DNA of 64,000 nt from the NCBI RefSeq assembly GCF_001613205.1, contig NZ_BDBX01000005.1, forward strand, positions 124,001-188,000, written 5' to 3'. The DNA comes from Nocardia sienata NBRC 100364. GTDB taxonomy: Bacteria > Actinomycetota > Actinomycetes > Mycobacteriales > Mycobacteriaceae. Positions 11,744-21,813 of the stretch are shown piece by piece. The translations under genes and the position numbers were made by a program. Numbering within the stretch: position 1 is the first letter of the stretch; the number at the start of each line of letters is the position of its first letter. Under the pieces are notes generated by a model, which saw only the letters and a program-made list of their open reading frames with translations, did not search any database and was not told the origin of the DNA.

Positions 11744-12970
11744 TCACCGCGGCTCGCCGAGCGAGACCGGTATGGACAGCGGCCCGATGGTGAAAAACGA
11801 TGGGGTGTAGGGTACCTCGTCCGGGTCGATGGCGAGTCGCAGATCCGGCAGCCGCCGATACAGCGATGCCAGCGCCAGCCGCCCCTCGAGCCGGGCGAGC
11901 CCCGCACCGATGCAGTAGCGCGGACCATGCCCGAAGCCCAGATGCCCGGCCCGCTGGGCACGGGTGATATCGAACCGGTCGGCCGTTTCGCCGTACTCCG
12001 CGGGATCGATTCCGCACGCCTGGTACACCACGCCCACCGCGTTGCCCTTCGGAATCGCCACACCCGCAATGGTCACATCTGTCAGGGTGAACCGCCAACT
12101 GGTCATCATCACCGAATGGCGGTAGCGCACTGTCTCTTCCACGACATCGGCCCACCGATCACCCGCTTTCGCCAGGCGGAGCTGCTCGGGATCCCGGGCC
12201 AGCGCGAGAATCGCATACCCCAGCATGTGAACGGTGGTCTCGTGACCTGCGACGAGCATGATCCACAGGACCGCCACCAACTCCTCGGTGGTGAGCCTGT
12301 CGTCGCGCTCCCGCGCCTGTACCAGACCCGAGGTGAGATCGGTCCCCGGTTCCCGCTCCTTGCGCTCGACCAGGTCGTACAGATAGGCCTGCAGCCCGTT
12401 CTGCGCCGCGAAGGCCTCCTCCGGAGAACTGTTGTGCGCCAGCAGAGTTGCCGTCCAGCCACGCAAACGGCCGCGATCCTGTTCGGGGACACCGAACAGT
12501 TCGCAGATCACCGCCATCGGCAGCGCTTCGGTGAAGGCGGGCACCAGATCGACCCCGTCGCCGGCGGCGATCACCCCGTCGAGGAGTTCATCGATGATCG
12601 CCTGGATCCGCGGCTCCAGCGCCAGCACCCGGCCCGGCGTGAACGCCTTACCGATCAAACCGCGCAGCCGGCGATGGTCACCGCCGTCCTTGGTGGACAG
12701 ATGTTCGCCCTGGACCACCGCGCGCAACGGCCAGTCCTGGGGAATCGCTCCGTTGTGCAGGGCGGGCCAATGCTTGGGATCCCGGGCGAACGTGGTGTTG
12801 TCACCGGCGAGGACTTCGCGTACGGCCGCGTAGGTCAGCGCCAGGTAGCCGGGTACGCCGCCGGGGAATTCGACCTCGACGACGGGCGCGGTCTCGCGCA
12901 ACCGACGGCACGTCTCGAGCGGATTCTCGTTCGCAGCGGGGAAAGCGGGAAGTGTGGTCGACACGTGCAT
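11744..12970 (-). CDS. Cytochrome P450
   Basis: 408 residues, the typical soluble bacterial class I length. The I-helix oxygen-binding motif is AGHETT (241-246). The K-helix ExxR is E279-R282. The heme loop is FGHGPRYCIGAGLAR with Cys353 as thiolate ligand. No redox partner is adjacent; the ferredoxin and reductase at 20.4-22.0 kb could serve it. It is the first gene of a two-gene unit with the AraC regulator. Substrate unknown. Confidence 0.95.
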   Translation of the reverse strand: MHVSTTLPAFPAANENPLETCRRLRETAPVVEVEFPGGVPGYLALTYAAVREVLAGDNTTFARDPKHWPALHNGAIPQDWPLRAVVQGEHLSTKDGGDHRRLRGLIGKAFTPGRVLALEPRIQAIIDELLDGVIAAGDGVDLVPAFTEALPMAVICELFGVPEQDRGRLRGWTATLLAHNSSPEEAFAAQNGLQAYLYDLVERKEREPGTDLTSGLVQARERDDRLTTEELVAVLWIMLVAGHETTVHMLGYAILALARDPEQLRLAKAGDRWADVVEETVRYRHSVMMTSWRFTLTDVTIAGVAIPKGNAVGVVYQACGIDPAEYGETADRFDITRAQRAGHLGFGHGPRYCIGAGLARLEGRLALASLYRRLPDLRLAIDPDEVPYTPSFFTIGPLSIPVSLGEPR

Positions 12971-13421
12971 TCCTTTCGACAGGCCCGGAGGTCACCGGAT
13001 ACTCGCCGAGGAGTATCGCGCTCCGGCGCCCCGGCCGACGACCGCGCGGCCCGACTGTGCCCCGAACCCGAAGAAGGTGGTCGATAACCCGAAATACCTG
13101 CCGCCGAGATGGATACCGCCCGGGCCGGGCCGGCTACCCGCAACGGAACACGAGTGAGCGCGCCACCGGCTGTGCGAGCACCGGCTCCCGGCCGTTACCA
13201 CCCACCGCCTCGTCCGGCCGAGGGTTCGGTCCGGGGCCGGTCAGGACGCCGTCACCGGCCGGACGAGCGGTCTCCCGGCCGGGAGATCATCGCGGGACCG
13301 ACCCTGTTCGGCGATGTAGTGCGGCTCTATGCTCCACATGTGGCCGCGGTCGACCGTGTCGAGCTACTGCTGATAGAGCCCGCGTCGCGTACCGGACGCG
13401 AGCGAGGACGGCCGCTGCCTA
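12971..13421. other. Non-coding stretch upstream of the P450
   Basis: About 450 bp with no convincing gene. It presumably holds the promoter of the P450-AraC unit and merges into the transporter remnant that follows. I see no clear promoter, repeat or RNA gene. Confidence 0.4.
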
Positions 13422-13596
13422 CTCGTCCTCGAGATCATAGGGAGGTCGGTGAAGGTCCCCCCTGAGCACGCTGCTCGCGGTCCTGATCGGCGGGGCACTG
13501 CTCGGACTGGTCGGCGCGTTGGTGGCCATCCCCGTCGCGGCCGCCCTGCACCTGATCGCCCAGGAGGTGCTTTTTCCACGCCTCGACAAGGCATGA
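13422..13596 (+). pseudogene. C-terminal remnant of an AI-2E/PerM-family transporter
   Basis: From 13462 the frame reads LSTLLAVLIGGALLGLVGA and continues VAIPVAAALHLIAQEVLF to a TGA at 13594. This glycine/alanine-rich pattern is the last membrane segment and tail of AI-2E (PerM) permeases, normally ~350 residues; only ~55 remain. The upstream part (EIIGRSVKVP, 13431-13460) is in another frame, and the break lies in a run of six C (13456-13461). No membrane-spanning sequence is seen further upstream, so the gene is truncated whatever the cause of the frameshift. Confidence 0.55.
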
Positions 13597-13770
13597 GGCA
13601 CGAAGTGCCGTTTCCTCGACAACTCTGCCGTACCGATGGATCGGTGCCGTTCGGTGATCACGACCGGCTCGACCCCGGCGGAGATATCGGCCGGCACCGA
13701 CACCGGGACGCCCGGCACCGCCGCGGTGACCTCGCGGAAGACTCGACGTGGCGCGCCACGCGGGTCGCCG

Positions 13771-14157
13771 CTATGTCGCGGCCGCGCCGGCGCCCACGGT
13801 CTCGGGCCGCGAGGCGGGTTTCCGCAAACGGCCGACGATGAATCCGGTCGCCGCGAGCGCACCGGCGATGGGCCACTCGACCGCTCCCGCGATGGTGAGC
13901 GCACCGAGCCCGCCGTAGTAGAGATAGCGGGTGGGCAGGGACAGCTCGACCGGCCCCGCCTTCATCTTGATGCCCTGGCCGGGAATCGCGACCTTTGCGT
14001 CGAAGAAGGGCAGGGCCAGTGTGGCCGCGGGTGCGGCCTCGGTGGTGGGCTGCCCGGGCGGTTTCTCCCGGGACCCGGAGGTCTTCTCGCTGGTCGATCC
14101 GCCGGCGTCGGCCGCGGCGGCCCGGCCGGTACTGTTCGTTTTACCTTGTGAGGGCAC
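13771..14157 (-). CDS. Small membrane-associated protein next to the P-type ATPase
   Basis: 128 residues from a GTG, with GAGAGGA ~11 nt upstream. The first ~45 residues are polar and low-complexity. Residues ~45-75 form FFDAKVAIPGQGIKMKAGP and neighbours; LYYGGLGALTIAGAVEWPI and AGALAATGFIVGRL follow as two short hydrophobic segments. It lies 84 bp downstream of the CtpI-like gene on the same strand, so it is probably cotranscribed and may be a membrane companion of the ATPase. No family function is known to me. Confidence 0.7.
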   Translation of the reverse strand: MPSQGKTNSTGRAAAADAGGSTSEKTSGSREKPPGQPTTEAAPAATLALPFFDAKVAIPGQGIKMKAGPVELSLPTRYLYYGGLGALTIAGAVEWPIAGALAATGFIVGRLRKPASRPETVGAGAAAT

Positions 14158-14241
14158 GGGACACGATCCTCTCGTCGTCGAGAACTACCGGTTCCGGCCT
14201 CCCCGGCGCGCGCCGGAGAGGTGTGACAGCGAGCGTGAACG

Positions 14242-17200
14242 TCATCGATGATCGCGCTCCGGTGGGGCGGAAGGCAACCGATCGACACGATCGATCAACT
14301 CCTCGGTGCGCCGGGCGAACCACGCCGGGGAGAGCACGACCATCGCGGTGGCGGCGGTGACCGCCGTGAGCACACCGGCCCAGGCCACCGGCCCCAGCGG
14401 CGTGCACCCGAAGAACTGGCTGACGCCGGGTATCTCGACGACGGCCACGAGCACGGCCGCACTACCGACCGCCGTGGCCACCACAAGCGGATCATCGTGC
14501 CGCAGTACCAGCGTCTGGGCGAGTTGGGCGCCGACCAGTGCCGTCAACCCCATGGTCGCGGACCGCCGCCGGGTACCCGGCGTCCATCGACCGATCGCCC
14601 ACGCGGCGGTCGCCGCGGCGGCGGTCGCCGCACCACGACGGACTATCGCCTCGACCAATGGGCGGCCGAGCGAAGGAGCGGGTGTGGACAGAACCGCATC
14701 CGGATAGCCCGTACCGGACGCGGCCGTCCCCGCCGCGGCCGCGGGACTCGGCGGTGACACAGCGATGGCGAGCGCCGGGAACATATCCGTGAGCAGGTTG
14801 ACCAGCAGGAGTTGCCGGGTACTGACCGGGGCGCCGCCGCGGCCGAGTGCGGTGCCGAGGATGGTGAACACCACTTCGCCCGCATTGCCGCCGAGCAACA
14901 GGGTCAGGGCATCGCGGACACCGATCCACATATTGCGGCCTTCGACGAGAGCGTCGAGCAGGGCGGTGAGGTTCTCGCCGGTCAGAACCATATCGGCGGC
15001 CTCGCGGGCGGGCGAGGAACCGCGCCCGGTCACCCCGATACCGGCATCGGCCATCCGGATCGCGGCGGCGTCGTTGGCGCCGTCGCCGACCATGGCGACC
15101 ACCCGCCCGCACTGTTGCAGGGCCGCGATCACCTGCACCTTCTGCTCCGGGCCGACCCGCGCGAAAACCTGCGCCGAGGCCGCCAGTTCGGCGCGGCCGT
15201 TCTCGTCTGCGGCGGCCAGTTCGGCGCCGGTGACGACCCGGGCGTCGGCCGGGAAACCGAGTTGGCGTGCGATGGCGCGGGCGGTGACGGGGTGATCCCC
15301 GGTGATCAGCGCGACGGCGCAGTGAGCGGTGGCCAACTGCTGCAGGAGGGGGCGCGCCGAATCGCGGACGGTATCGGCGAGACCGACGTACCCCGCGATG
15401 GTCAGATCGGTCGCCAGTTCCTCGATCCGGTCCTGATCGAAACGCGTCCCGTTCCCGATCGAGTCGAGTTCGCACTCGGCGACGGCGAGCACCCGCAGGC
15501 CCTGATCCGCCAGGTGGTGGACGAGCGCATCCGCTGCGTCCCGGCCGGAGGATCCGCTGTCGAACCGGCAGCGTGGCACGATCACCTCCGGGGCGCCCTT
15601 GAGCACCAACCGGGCCGAGGTGCCCGGTCCGCCGTCGCCATCGACGATGACGGCCGCCGCGTAGCCGCGGCACGATTCGAAGGGCAGCTCCGCGATCACG
15701 GTCGGCTCGGGACCGTTCTCCGGCAAGCGGGCGGCCGCGGTGAGGACTGCCTCGTCCGTGGCATGGGTATGCCCCTCCCCCGTGTGCGGACGGGGGCACG
15801 CCCGCCCGGCGGCCCGCACCACCGCGGCCGCCGCCGGGTCGGTGATCTCCGGATAGCCGGCACCCGGCAAGAAATCCGGTGGCACCGCCGTCACGACGGC
15901 GAGCCGGTTCAGTGTCAACGTGCCCGTCTTGTCGAAGCAGACGGTGTCGACCCGGCCGATGGCCTCCAGTGCCCGGGGCGCCCGGACCAGCACCCCCAGT
16001 TTCGACAACCGGCGGGCGGCTGCCAGCTGGGCCATGGTCGCCACCAGCGGTAGCCCTTCCGGAACGGCTGCCACCGCGATTGCCACCCCGTCGGCCACCG
16101 CCCGGCGCAGCGGTCCACGACGCACCAGCGACAAACCGGTGACCACCGCGCCGCCGGCCAGCGTGAGCGGCAGCACCCGGCCGGTGAGATCGCGCAGCCT
16201 GCCCTGGACCCCGGTCGCCGGTGCCACGCCGGACACCGTGGAGATCGCGCGATTGGCCACCGTGGCCGGACCGGTGGCCACGACGATCGCGCGGGCCCGC
16301 CCGGCGACTATCGTGCTGCCCTGGAACAGCATGCTGGCGCGTTCCGCGGCGTGGCCTGCCACCGGTTCGACATGTTTGAGCACCGGCACCGACTCGCCGG
16401 TCATCGACGACTCGTCGACCTCGAGATCGTCGGCGACCAGCAGCCGGGCATCGGCCGGCACCACATCCGGCGCCCGCAGCTCGAGAACATCACCGGGCCG
16501 CAGCCGGGTCGCGGGGACGACACTGAACCGGTCGGAGGTCCGCGCCGCTTCCAATCGGTTCTCCGTGGCCGCTTTCGGAACGACGACCCGGCGGACGGCC
16601 TGTTCCTGTTCGGCGAACAGGGCCGCCGCGGCGTCCTCGGCGCGTAGCCGCTGGATACCGCTGACCAGCGCGTTGACGCTCATCACGCCCGCGACCAGCA
16701 GCGCATCCACATTGCTGCCCAGGATCGCGGCGGCCGCGGCCCCGATGGCGAGGACCGGAGTGAGCGGATCGCTCAGTTCCCGGCGTGCCGCCCCGGCCAG
16801 CCGGCCCAGCAGTGCTGTGGGGACGCGCAGTCGTTCGCCCACCACGCTGTGCGACAGGACGGAGACCCTCCGGCGCCAACCCGGCGCGGGGTTCGGAATC
16901 GGTGCCCGACGGCCACGGAGGACTCGCGCGTACACGATCGCGGGATCGAGTGCGTGCCAGGGGGTGAGCGGTTGCGGGGGCGGGTCCGGTGACCGCACCA
17001 CCCGCTGCGCGGCCAGCCCGCACAGGATCCAGGCGGTCGCACCCGCGGCGTCGACCGGAGCCAGCCACCGTCCCGGCCCGAGCCGGCTCCGCCGGCCGGT
17101 TTCCCCGGTCACCACGAGCAGGCCCGCCAGAGTGCTACCCGCCTTGGCCAGGCGCACCGCGGTGTCGACCGCCGGGCGCGCGGCCACGACCGCCGCGAGC

Positions 17201-18957
17201 ACCCGGACAGCGTCGGCGAGGTCCGCGCCGGTGACGAGGTCGGCGGTCCACGGTGCCGCTGCCGCGCGATCGTCGACGGCGACGCCGATATCGGCGAGCG
17301 CCAGGGCGGCCAGGGTATCCACCGCGTCGGCGTCCGGATGCAACGACGAGATCAGCAGCACCGGGCCACGGTCGGCACGCAGTTCCCGGACGAGGTCGAG
17401 CAGACCGGTACCCGGGTCGTAGGCGGCGGTGACGGAGGCGCCCAGTTCCTCGGTGCCGGCCACATTGCGCAGCACCACCCGCGCACCGGTACGCCGGGCG
17501 GTCTCGATCAGCGGAACGGCGCAGGGGTCGAGCTCCCACCCGATCGTCACGGTGGCGACCACCGCGCCGTCGGCCAGCAGGTCGGCACGGTCGGTCCCCG
17601 GCACCGTGGAACCCGCAGGTTCGTGCCACCGCAGGCCGGCGGTGTCGAAACCGGTCTCGTCGGCGGACGCGGGGATATGCTCACCGTGCAGCAGGGCATC
17701 GGCGATCTCGAAGATCCGTCCCCGTCGCCACCCCGGCGCCGAGACCTCGACCTCGAGCACGGCCCTGGTTTCGCCACGCAGTGCCGCGCCGTCGATGACA
17801 ACCACCCGGACCTGGTCGAGTCGACGCAGCACCCCCGGGTCCAGCACCAATGAGCCCGCCTTGGCCAATCCCCGGCCGAGCACGAGAGCGTAGGCCTCCC
17901 GGCCCATATGCGCCGCCTTCGGAATGCCGGCCAGCAGCGTATCGGCGATATCGTCGGCCGTACCGCCCCCGAGCAGGGTGCCCGCGGCCGCCACGAGCGA
18001 TCCGTTCGCGGCTTGATCGGCGTACTCCTCGACCGGGCCGGTCGCCCCGGTGGCGACCGTGTCCTCGGCCGCGGGGCGGAGATCCGCGCCGGCCTGCTCC
18101 GCCGCGAAGAGCGCGGCGGGAGCCGGGCCGCGCGGCCGGGTGGCGGCCGCGAGCCCGGGTTCACGCTCGCACCAGGCCCGCCGGCGCGCCAGCGCCTCGG
18201 AGATCTGGGCGGTTCGCGCGACGAGATCCAGCAGTGGCGCGGCGGGCGCCAGACCGAGCCCGTGCGCGGTGGCGGAGAACATGGTCGTCAGCAGATCGGT
18301 GCCGGCTCGTCCGAGCTTGGACTCCAGCAGTGCGACGATCCGCGGCTGATGGTTGATCACCGCCGCGGCGGCCCGGGCGGCCCGCGGCGCCCGGGGAAAC
18401 CGGCCCAGCCATCCGATCACCGAGGTACCGATCGCCAGGACATCGGCCACCGCGGCCACCACCGGAACGGCGACCGCCATGGGGTCCCCGGGATCGGTTG
18501 CCGGCCCGCGGTATTGCGCTCTCGGCTCCTGCCCGGCACTCGGCAGGCCGGTGGCGGGGCGGATCATCCGGCGGATCTCGTCCGGATCAGCGGCCTCCGC
18601 CAGTTCGATCACCAATCGCCCGAGTATGTCCTCGACGTGCGCGGACACGACACCGGGCCCGGCGGCGACGAGCCGTTCGAGCTCCGCGGCGTCCTCGGCG
18701 CCGTTCGCCCCCGGCAGGACCCGGTCGAGATCGATGTGCAGTCTGCGTCCGGACGCCCACACCGGCGCGACACCCGCCTCGTCCGTGCCACCGCGCGGTG
18801 GACCGCCGAGTACCACGCGGGCCCAATCGCGGACCGGCCCGACCGCCGGACCCACGAGCGCCGGCGCGACCAGCGCCGTAGCGGATCCGATACGGACGGT
18901 CGACGCCATCGCCCCTGCCGCGAGCCGCGCGAACCCACCGAGATCGATTCCCCGCAT
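14242..18957 (-). CDS. CtpI-like giant cation-transporting P-type ATPase
   Basis: 1571 residues from the ATG at 18957 (GGGAAG ~10 nt upstream); an in-frame upstream start at 19086 would add 43 atypical residues. The N-terminal half is a long alanine-rich region of the CtpI type, about twice the size of a standard P-type ATPase. The C-terminal half has the catalytic core in order: actuator SMTGESVPVL, membrane PEGLP, phosphorylation DKTGTLT near residue ~1008, nucleotide-binding KGAPEVI, hinge MVGDGANDAAAIRMADAGIG, then C-terminal membrane segments. PEGLP is the Ca2+/type II-like form rather than the CPC of heavy-metal pumps. M. tuberculosis CtpI (Rv0107c) is of similar length. The ion is unknown. 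Confidence 0.92.
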   Translation of the reverse strand: MRGIDLGGFARLAAGAMASTVRIGSATALVAPALVGPAVGPVRDWARVVLGGPPRGGTDEAGVAPVWASGRRLHIDLDRVLPGANGAEDAAELERLVAAGPGVVSAHVEDILGRLVIELAEAADPDEIRRMIRPATGLPSAGQEPRAQYRGPATDPGDPMAVAVPVVAAVADVLAIGTSVIGWLGRFPRAPRAARAAAAVINHQPRIVALLESKLGRAGTDLLTTMFSATAHGLGLAPAAPLLDLVARTAQISEALARRRAWCEREPGLAAATRPRGPAPAALFAAEQAGADLRPAAEDTVATGATGPVEEYADQAANGSLVAAAGTLLGGGTADDIADTLLAGIPKAAHMGREAYALVLGRGLAKAGSLVLDPGVLRRLDQVRVVVIDGAALRGETRAVLEVEVSAPGWRRGRIFEIADALLHGEHIPASADETGFDTAGLRWHEPAGSTVPGTDRADLLADGAVVATVTIGWELDPCAVPLIETARRTGARVVLRNVAGTEELGASVTAAYDPGTGLLDLVRELRADRGPVLLISSLHPDADAVDTLAALALADIGVAVDDRAAAAPWTADLVTGADLADAVRVLAAVVAARPAVDTAVRLAKAGSTLAGLLVVTGETGRRSRLGPGRWLAPVDAAGATAWILCGLAAQRVVRSPDPPPQPLTPWHALDPAIVYARVLRGRRAPIPNPAPGWRRRVSVLSHSVVGERLRVPTALLGRLAGAARRELSDPLTPVLAIGAAAAAILGSNVDALLVAGVMSVNALVSGIQRLRAEDAAAALFAEQEQAVRRVVVPKAATENRLEAARTSDRFSVVPATRLRPGDVLELRAPDVVPADARLLVADDLEVDESSMTGESVPVLKHVEPVAGHAAERASMLFQGSTIVAGRARAIVVATGPATVANRAISTVSGVAPATGVQGRLRDLTGRVLPLTLAGGAVVTGLSLVRRGPLRRAVADGVAIAVAAVPEGLPLVATMAQLAAARRLSKLGVLVRAPRALEAIGRVDTVCFDKTGTLTLNRLAVVTAVPPDFLPGAGYPEITDPAAAAVVRAAGRACPRPHTGEGHTHATDEAVLTAAARLPENGPEPTVIAELPFESCRGYAAAVIVDGDGGPGTSARLVLKGAPEVIVPRCRFDSGSSGRDAADALVHHLADQGLRVLAVAECELDSIGNGTRFDQDRIEELATDLTIAGYVGLADTVRDSARPLLQQLATAHCAVALITGDHPVTARAIARQLGFPADARVVTGAELAAADENGRAELAASAQVFARVGPEQKVQVIAALQQCGRVVAMVGDGANDAAAIRMADAGIGVTGRGSSPAREAADMVLTGENLTALLDALVEGRNMWIGVRDALTLLLGGNAGEVVFTILGTALGRGGAPVSTRQLLLVNLLTDMFPALAIAVSPPSPAAAAGTAASGTGYPDAVLSTPAPSLGRPLVEAIVRRGAATAAAATAAWAIGRWTPGTRRRSATMGLTALVGAQLAQTLVLRHDDPLVVATAVGSAAVLVAVVEIPGVSQFFGCTPLGPVAWAGVLTAVTAATAMVVLSPAWFARRTEELIDRVDRLPSAPPERDHR

Positions 18958-19105
18958 GCGCTCAGGCTTCCCGAGTGATCGGTCGATGCATTCGGGCGAG
19001 TGTAGGCGGGGGAAAGGGCCGTCCAGGTGGCGCGCGCCGCACGTTGCGGTATCGGAACCCAACTGTGCGCACAGCGCGCGGATCACTGATCGGCGCCGAG
19101 TCGTC

Positions 19106-20407
19106 TCACCCCCCGGGCCGCGGCCCCGAACCGTTCCGGTCGGTGATGTGGTCGAAGTGGACGAGCAGGTGCCGGGGTCCGCGGAAGATCTGGCTGCGCC
19201 GGTATGGCGGCGGATCGACGACCAGGCCGGGAGCGACCATGCGGCGTACGAGAGTTTCCAGTGCGAGGTTGACCTCGAGTCGGGCGAGCGGACCGCCGAT
19301 ACAGGTGTGGATGCCGCTGCCCCAACCGAAGTGCTCGTTGTCGGGGCGTTGCATATCGAAGCGGTCCGGGTCGGCGAAGCGGGCCGGGTCGCGGTTGGCG
19401 GCAGCGTAGACCAGGTGCACCGCGGCCCCCTTCGGGATGGTGATGCCGGCGATATCGATATCGGCGGTGGTGCTGCGGCTGGGGAAGAACTGCACGGCCG
19501 CCTGTAACCGCTGGACCTCTTCGATCGCGCGCGGGATCAGCTCCGGCCGGCTGCGTACACGCTCGTAGGCCCCCGGATTGCGCAGCAGGGTCAGCACACA
19601 GTTGGAGATCGTGTTGACCGTCGAGTCGTGGCCGGCGACGAGCAGCAACCTCGCGTTGGACAACACCCGCTCGATGGGCATGGGACCGCCGGGGCCGTCG
19701 TCGTGGATCATCGCGGACAACAGACCCGGCCGGGGCTCGCGCCGCATGCGCTCGATCAGATCGGTCAGATATCGCGTGAGCGCGACACGGCCGGCGCGCG
19801 CCTTTTCGGCGCGAATTCTGCCTTCGGCGGTGGATGCGTCCGGACCCAGATCCGTACCGGTCAGCATGTCGTGGATCCAGACATGGAAGGTGGGCTCGTC
19901 GGCGATCGGGATCCCGAGGATCTCGCAGATCACCGTCACCGGCACCGGGTAGGCGTAGTCGTCGACCACGTCCAGCCGGGTCCGGCCACCGGCGGCGATA
20001 CCGTCGAGCAGTTCGTTGCACAGCCCGACGATGCCGGGTTCCGCGCCCGGGATGACATCGGGTGCGTGCGGTGGCCCGAAGTGGCGCATCACCTGGCGGC
20101 GCGCCCGACCGTGCTCGGGGGGATCGGTCACGATGATGCTCGGTACCTGGTCGTACGCCGGCTCGTCCCGGGCGCCGGGCTCCGGACCGGGGCCCGCCGC
20201 GAGGGCAGCGCCCAGGGGGCTGCGGGAGATATCGGAGCTGACCCTGGGGTCGTGCGCCAGGGCCAGCACTTCCCAATAGCCGGTCACCACGTACTGATCG
20301 TCGGCCACTCGCGCGACCGGGGTCCGGCGCAGTTGGTCGAAAAACGGATACGGGTCGGCGCGGTGTTCGTATCTCATCGCCTCTGCCCAGGCAGTTGCGG
20401 CAGTCAT
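19106..20407 (-). CDS. Cytochrome P450 of a class I operon
   Basis: 433 residues from the ATG at 20407, preceded by AAGGGAG. Motifs: AGHDST (258-263) in the I helix, E297-R300 as ExxR, and FGWGSGIHTCIGGPLAR with Cys369 as heme ligand. It is the third gene of a ferredoxin / reductase / P450 operon, starting 15 nt after the reductase. The operon therefore encodes a complete electron path from NAD(P)H to the P450. Substrate unknown. Confidence 0.95.
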   Translation of the reverse strand: MTAATAWAEAMRYEHRADPYPFFDQLRRTPVARVADDQYVVTGYWEVLALAHDPRVSSDISRSPLGAALAAGPGPEPGARDEPAYDQVPSIIVTDPPEHGRARRQVMRHFGPPHAPDVIPGAEPGIVGLCNELLDGIAAGGRTRLDVVDDYAYPVPVTVICEILGIPIADEPTFHVWIHDMLTGTDLGPDASTAEGRIRAEKARAGRVALTRYLTDLIERMRREPRPGLLSAMIHDDGPGGPMPIERVLSNARLLLVAGHDSTVNTISNCVLTLLRNPGAYERVRSRPELIPRAIEEVQRLQAAVQFFPSRSTTADIDIAGITIPKGAAVHLVYAAANRDPARFADPDRFDMQRPDNEHFGWGSGIHTCIGGPLARLEVNLALETLVRRMVAPGLVVDPPPYRRSQIFRGPRHLLVHFDHITDRNGSGPRPGG

Positions 20408-20421
20408 GCCTGCTCCCTTGG

Positions 20422-21813
20422 TCAATGGAACTCGGCGCACCGGGAGGTGGGGTCGTGGCCGGTCAGCACCACATCGGGGATTTCGGTCGGCACGCGCGGA
20501 TCGGGGAAGCGGGCCGGTACCGGGATCGGGTCGGAGGCCCGGTCGTAGCCCGGTGCCGGCGGCGGGAAGGGCGCTGAGCGTTCGATCATCGCCGCGTAGT
20601 ACTGCAGCCACTTACCGTGATCGAAGGTCACCGCCCCGACGGTCCGGCCCCGGTGGCCGTAGACCGCGGCGAAACGATAGTCGCCGGGACAACCCTGGGT
20701 GAACACGATCTCATCGGCGAAGGAGCACACCCCGACTCCCTTGATGTTGACTCCGAATTGGGCCGACCAGTATGAGGGCAGCGGCAGATGCGGTCGCCGC
20801 TCGGTCTCGAGGCTGAGCATATTGTTCGCCGCGACCTGTGCGCCGCACACGGCGTTGTCCCAGTGTTCCATCGAGATGAACTGGTACTCGTACAAAACAT
20901 GTGGCTGGCGCGCGACGTCCCCGGCGACGAAGATGTTGTCGGTCACCACCCCGTTGATATCGAAGGCCCGACAGCCCGCGTCGCAACCGACTCCCCAGAA
21001 ACCGGCGGCCAACCGGGCCCCCGCCAGCCATTCGACATTGCGGATCGACCCCAGCGACGCCACCACCACATCGGCTTCCACCGTGGTCCCGTCCGACAGC
21101 CGGGCACAGCGCACCTGCCCGTCGGCGTCGCCGTCCAGCGCCTGCACCGATACTCCGGTACGGAGGTCGACGCCTGCGTCGCGCTGCATCCGCCCGGTGA
21201 TATCGGCGACGACCCCGCCCAGCGGTCCGGCCAGCGGGCCGCCGCCGCGTTCGGTGACGGTCACCGGAAGCCCCAGCGCACAGCACACCGAGGCGATCTC
21301 CGAGCCGACGAATCCCGAGCCGACGACGAGCACCCGCTTCGGGCCCTCACGCAACGCCGCCTGTAATCGGGCCGCGTCATCGCAAGTGCGCAGGGTGAAT
21401 ACCCCCTGCAGCGCGCCCTCGTCCGGGTCCGGCCAAGGCCGTGCCCGGACGCCGGTGGCGATCAGCAGCCGGTCGTAGGGCACCGTGTCTCCGGTGGCCA
21501 GCAGGACCTGCCGGTTCACCCGGTCCAGGCCGGTCGCGGCCACACCCAGCCGCCAGTCGGCATCGACAGCACGCATCCGGGGCAGTTCGGTGTGATCGGC
21601 GCGGACCCGGCCCCCGAGGACTTGTTTGGACAACGGCGGCCGGTCGTAGGGCTGGTGCGGTTCGTCACCGATGAGGGTCAACGGCCCGCGGAAACCTCGC
21701 TCCCGCAAAGCCTCCGCGGCGCGGAGCCCGGCCAGTGAGGCCCCCACGATCACAATGCGACCCTCGGCCCGAAACGCCCTGACCAGGTCGGTGACCAGCG
21801 ACGCGGCGCTCAC
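20422..21813 (-). CDS. FAD-dependent ferredoxin reductase
   Basis: 463 residues from the GTG at 21813, chosen because it overlaps the ferredoxin stop as GTGA. FAD site: IVIVGASLAGLRAAEAL near residues 20-36. NAD(P)H site: VLVVGSGFVGSEIASV. Second FAD contact: NIFVAGDVAR. This is the putidaredoxin-reductase / FprD-like flavoprotein layout. It has a C-terminal extension of roughly 60 residues after the usual reductase fold. It should reduce the adjacent ferredoxin. Confidence 0.92.
   Translation of the reverse strand: MSAASLVTDLVRAFRAEGRIVIVGASLAGLRAAEALRERGFRGPLTLIGDEPHQPYDRPPLSKQVLGGRVRADHTELPRMRAVDADWRLGVAATGLDRVNRQVLLATGDTVPYDRLLIATGVRARPWPDPDEGALQGVFTLRTCDDAARLQAALREGPKRVLVVGSGFVGSEIASVCCALGLPVTVTERGGGPLAGPLGGVVADITGRMQRDAGVDLRTGVSVQALDGDADGQVRCARLSDGTTVEADVVVASLGSIRNVEWLAGARLAAGFWGVGCDAGCRAFDINGVVTDNIFVAGDVARQPHVLYEYQFISMEHWDNAVCGAQVAANNMLSLETERRPHLPLPSYWSAQFGVNIKGVGVCSFADEIVFTQGCPGDYRFAAVYGHRGRTVGAVTFDHGKWLQYYAAMIERSAPFPPPAPGYDRASDPIPVPARFPDPRVPTEIPDVVLTGHDPTSRCAEFH

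Noticed and set aside
13419..13904. Minus-strand frame with a fairly protein-like stretch around 13600-13770
   Set aside because: No recognised family, overlaps the transporter remnant and the small membrane-protein gene, and has no SD-supported start.
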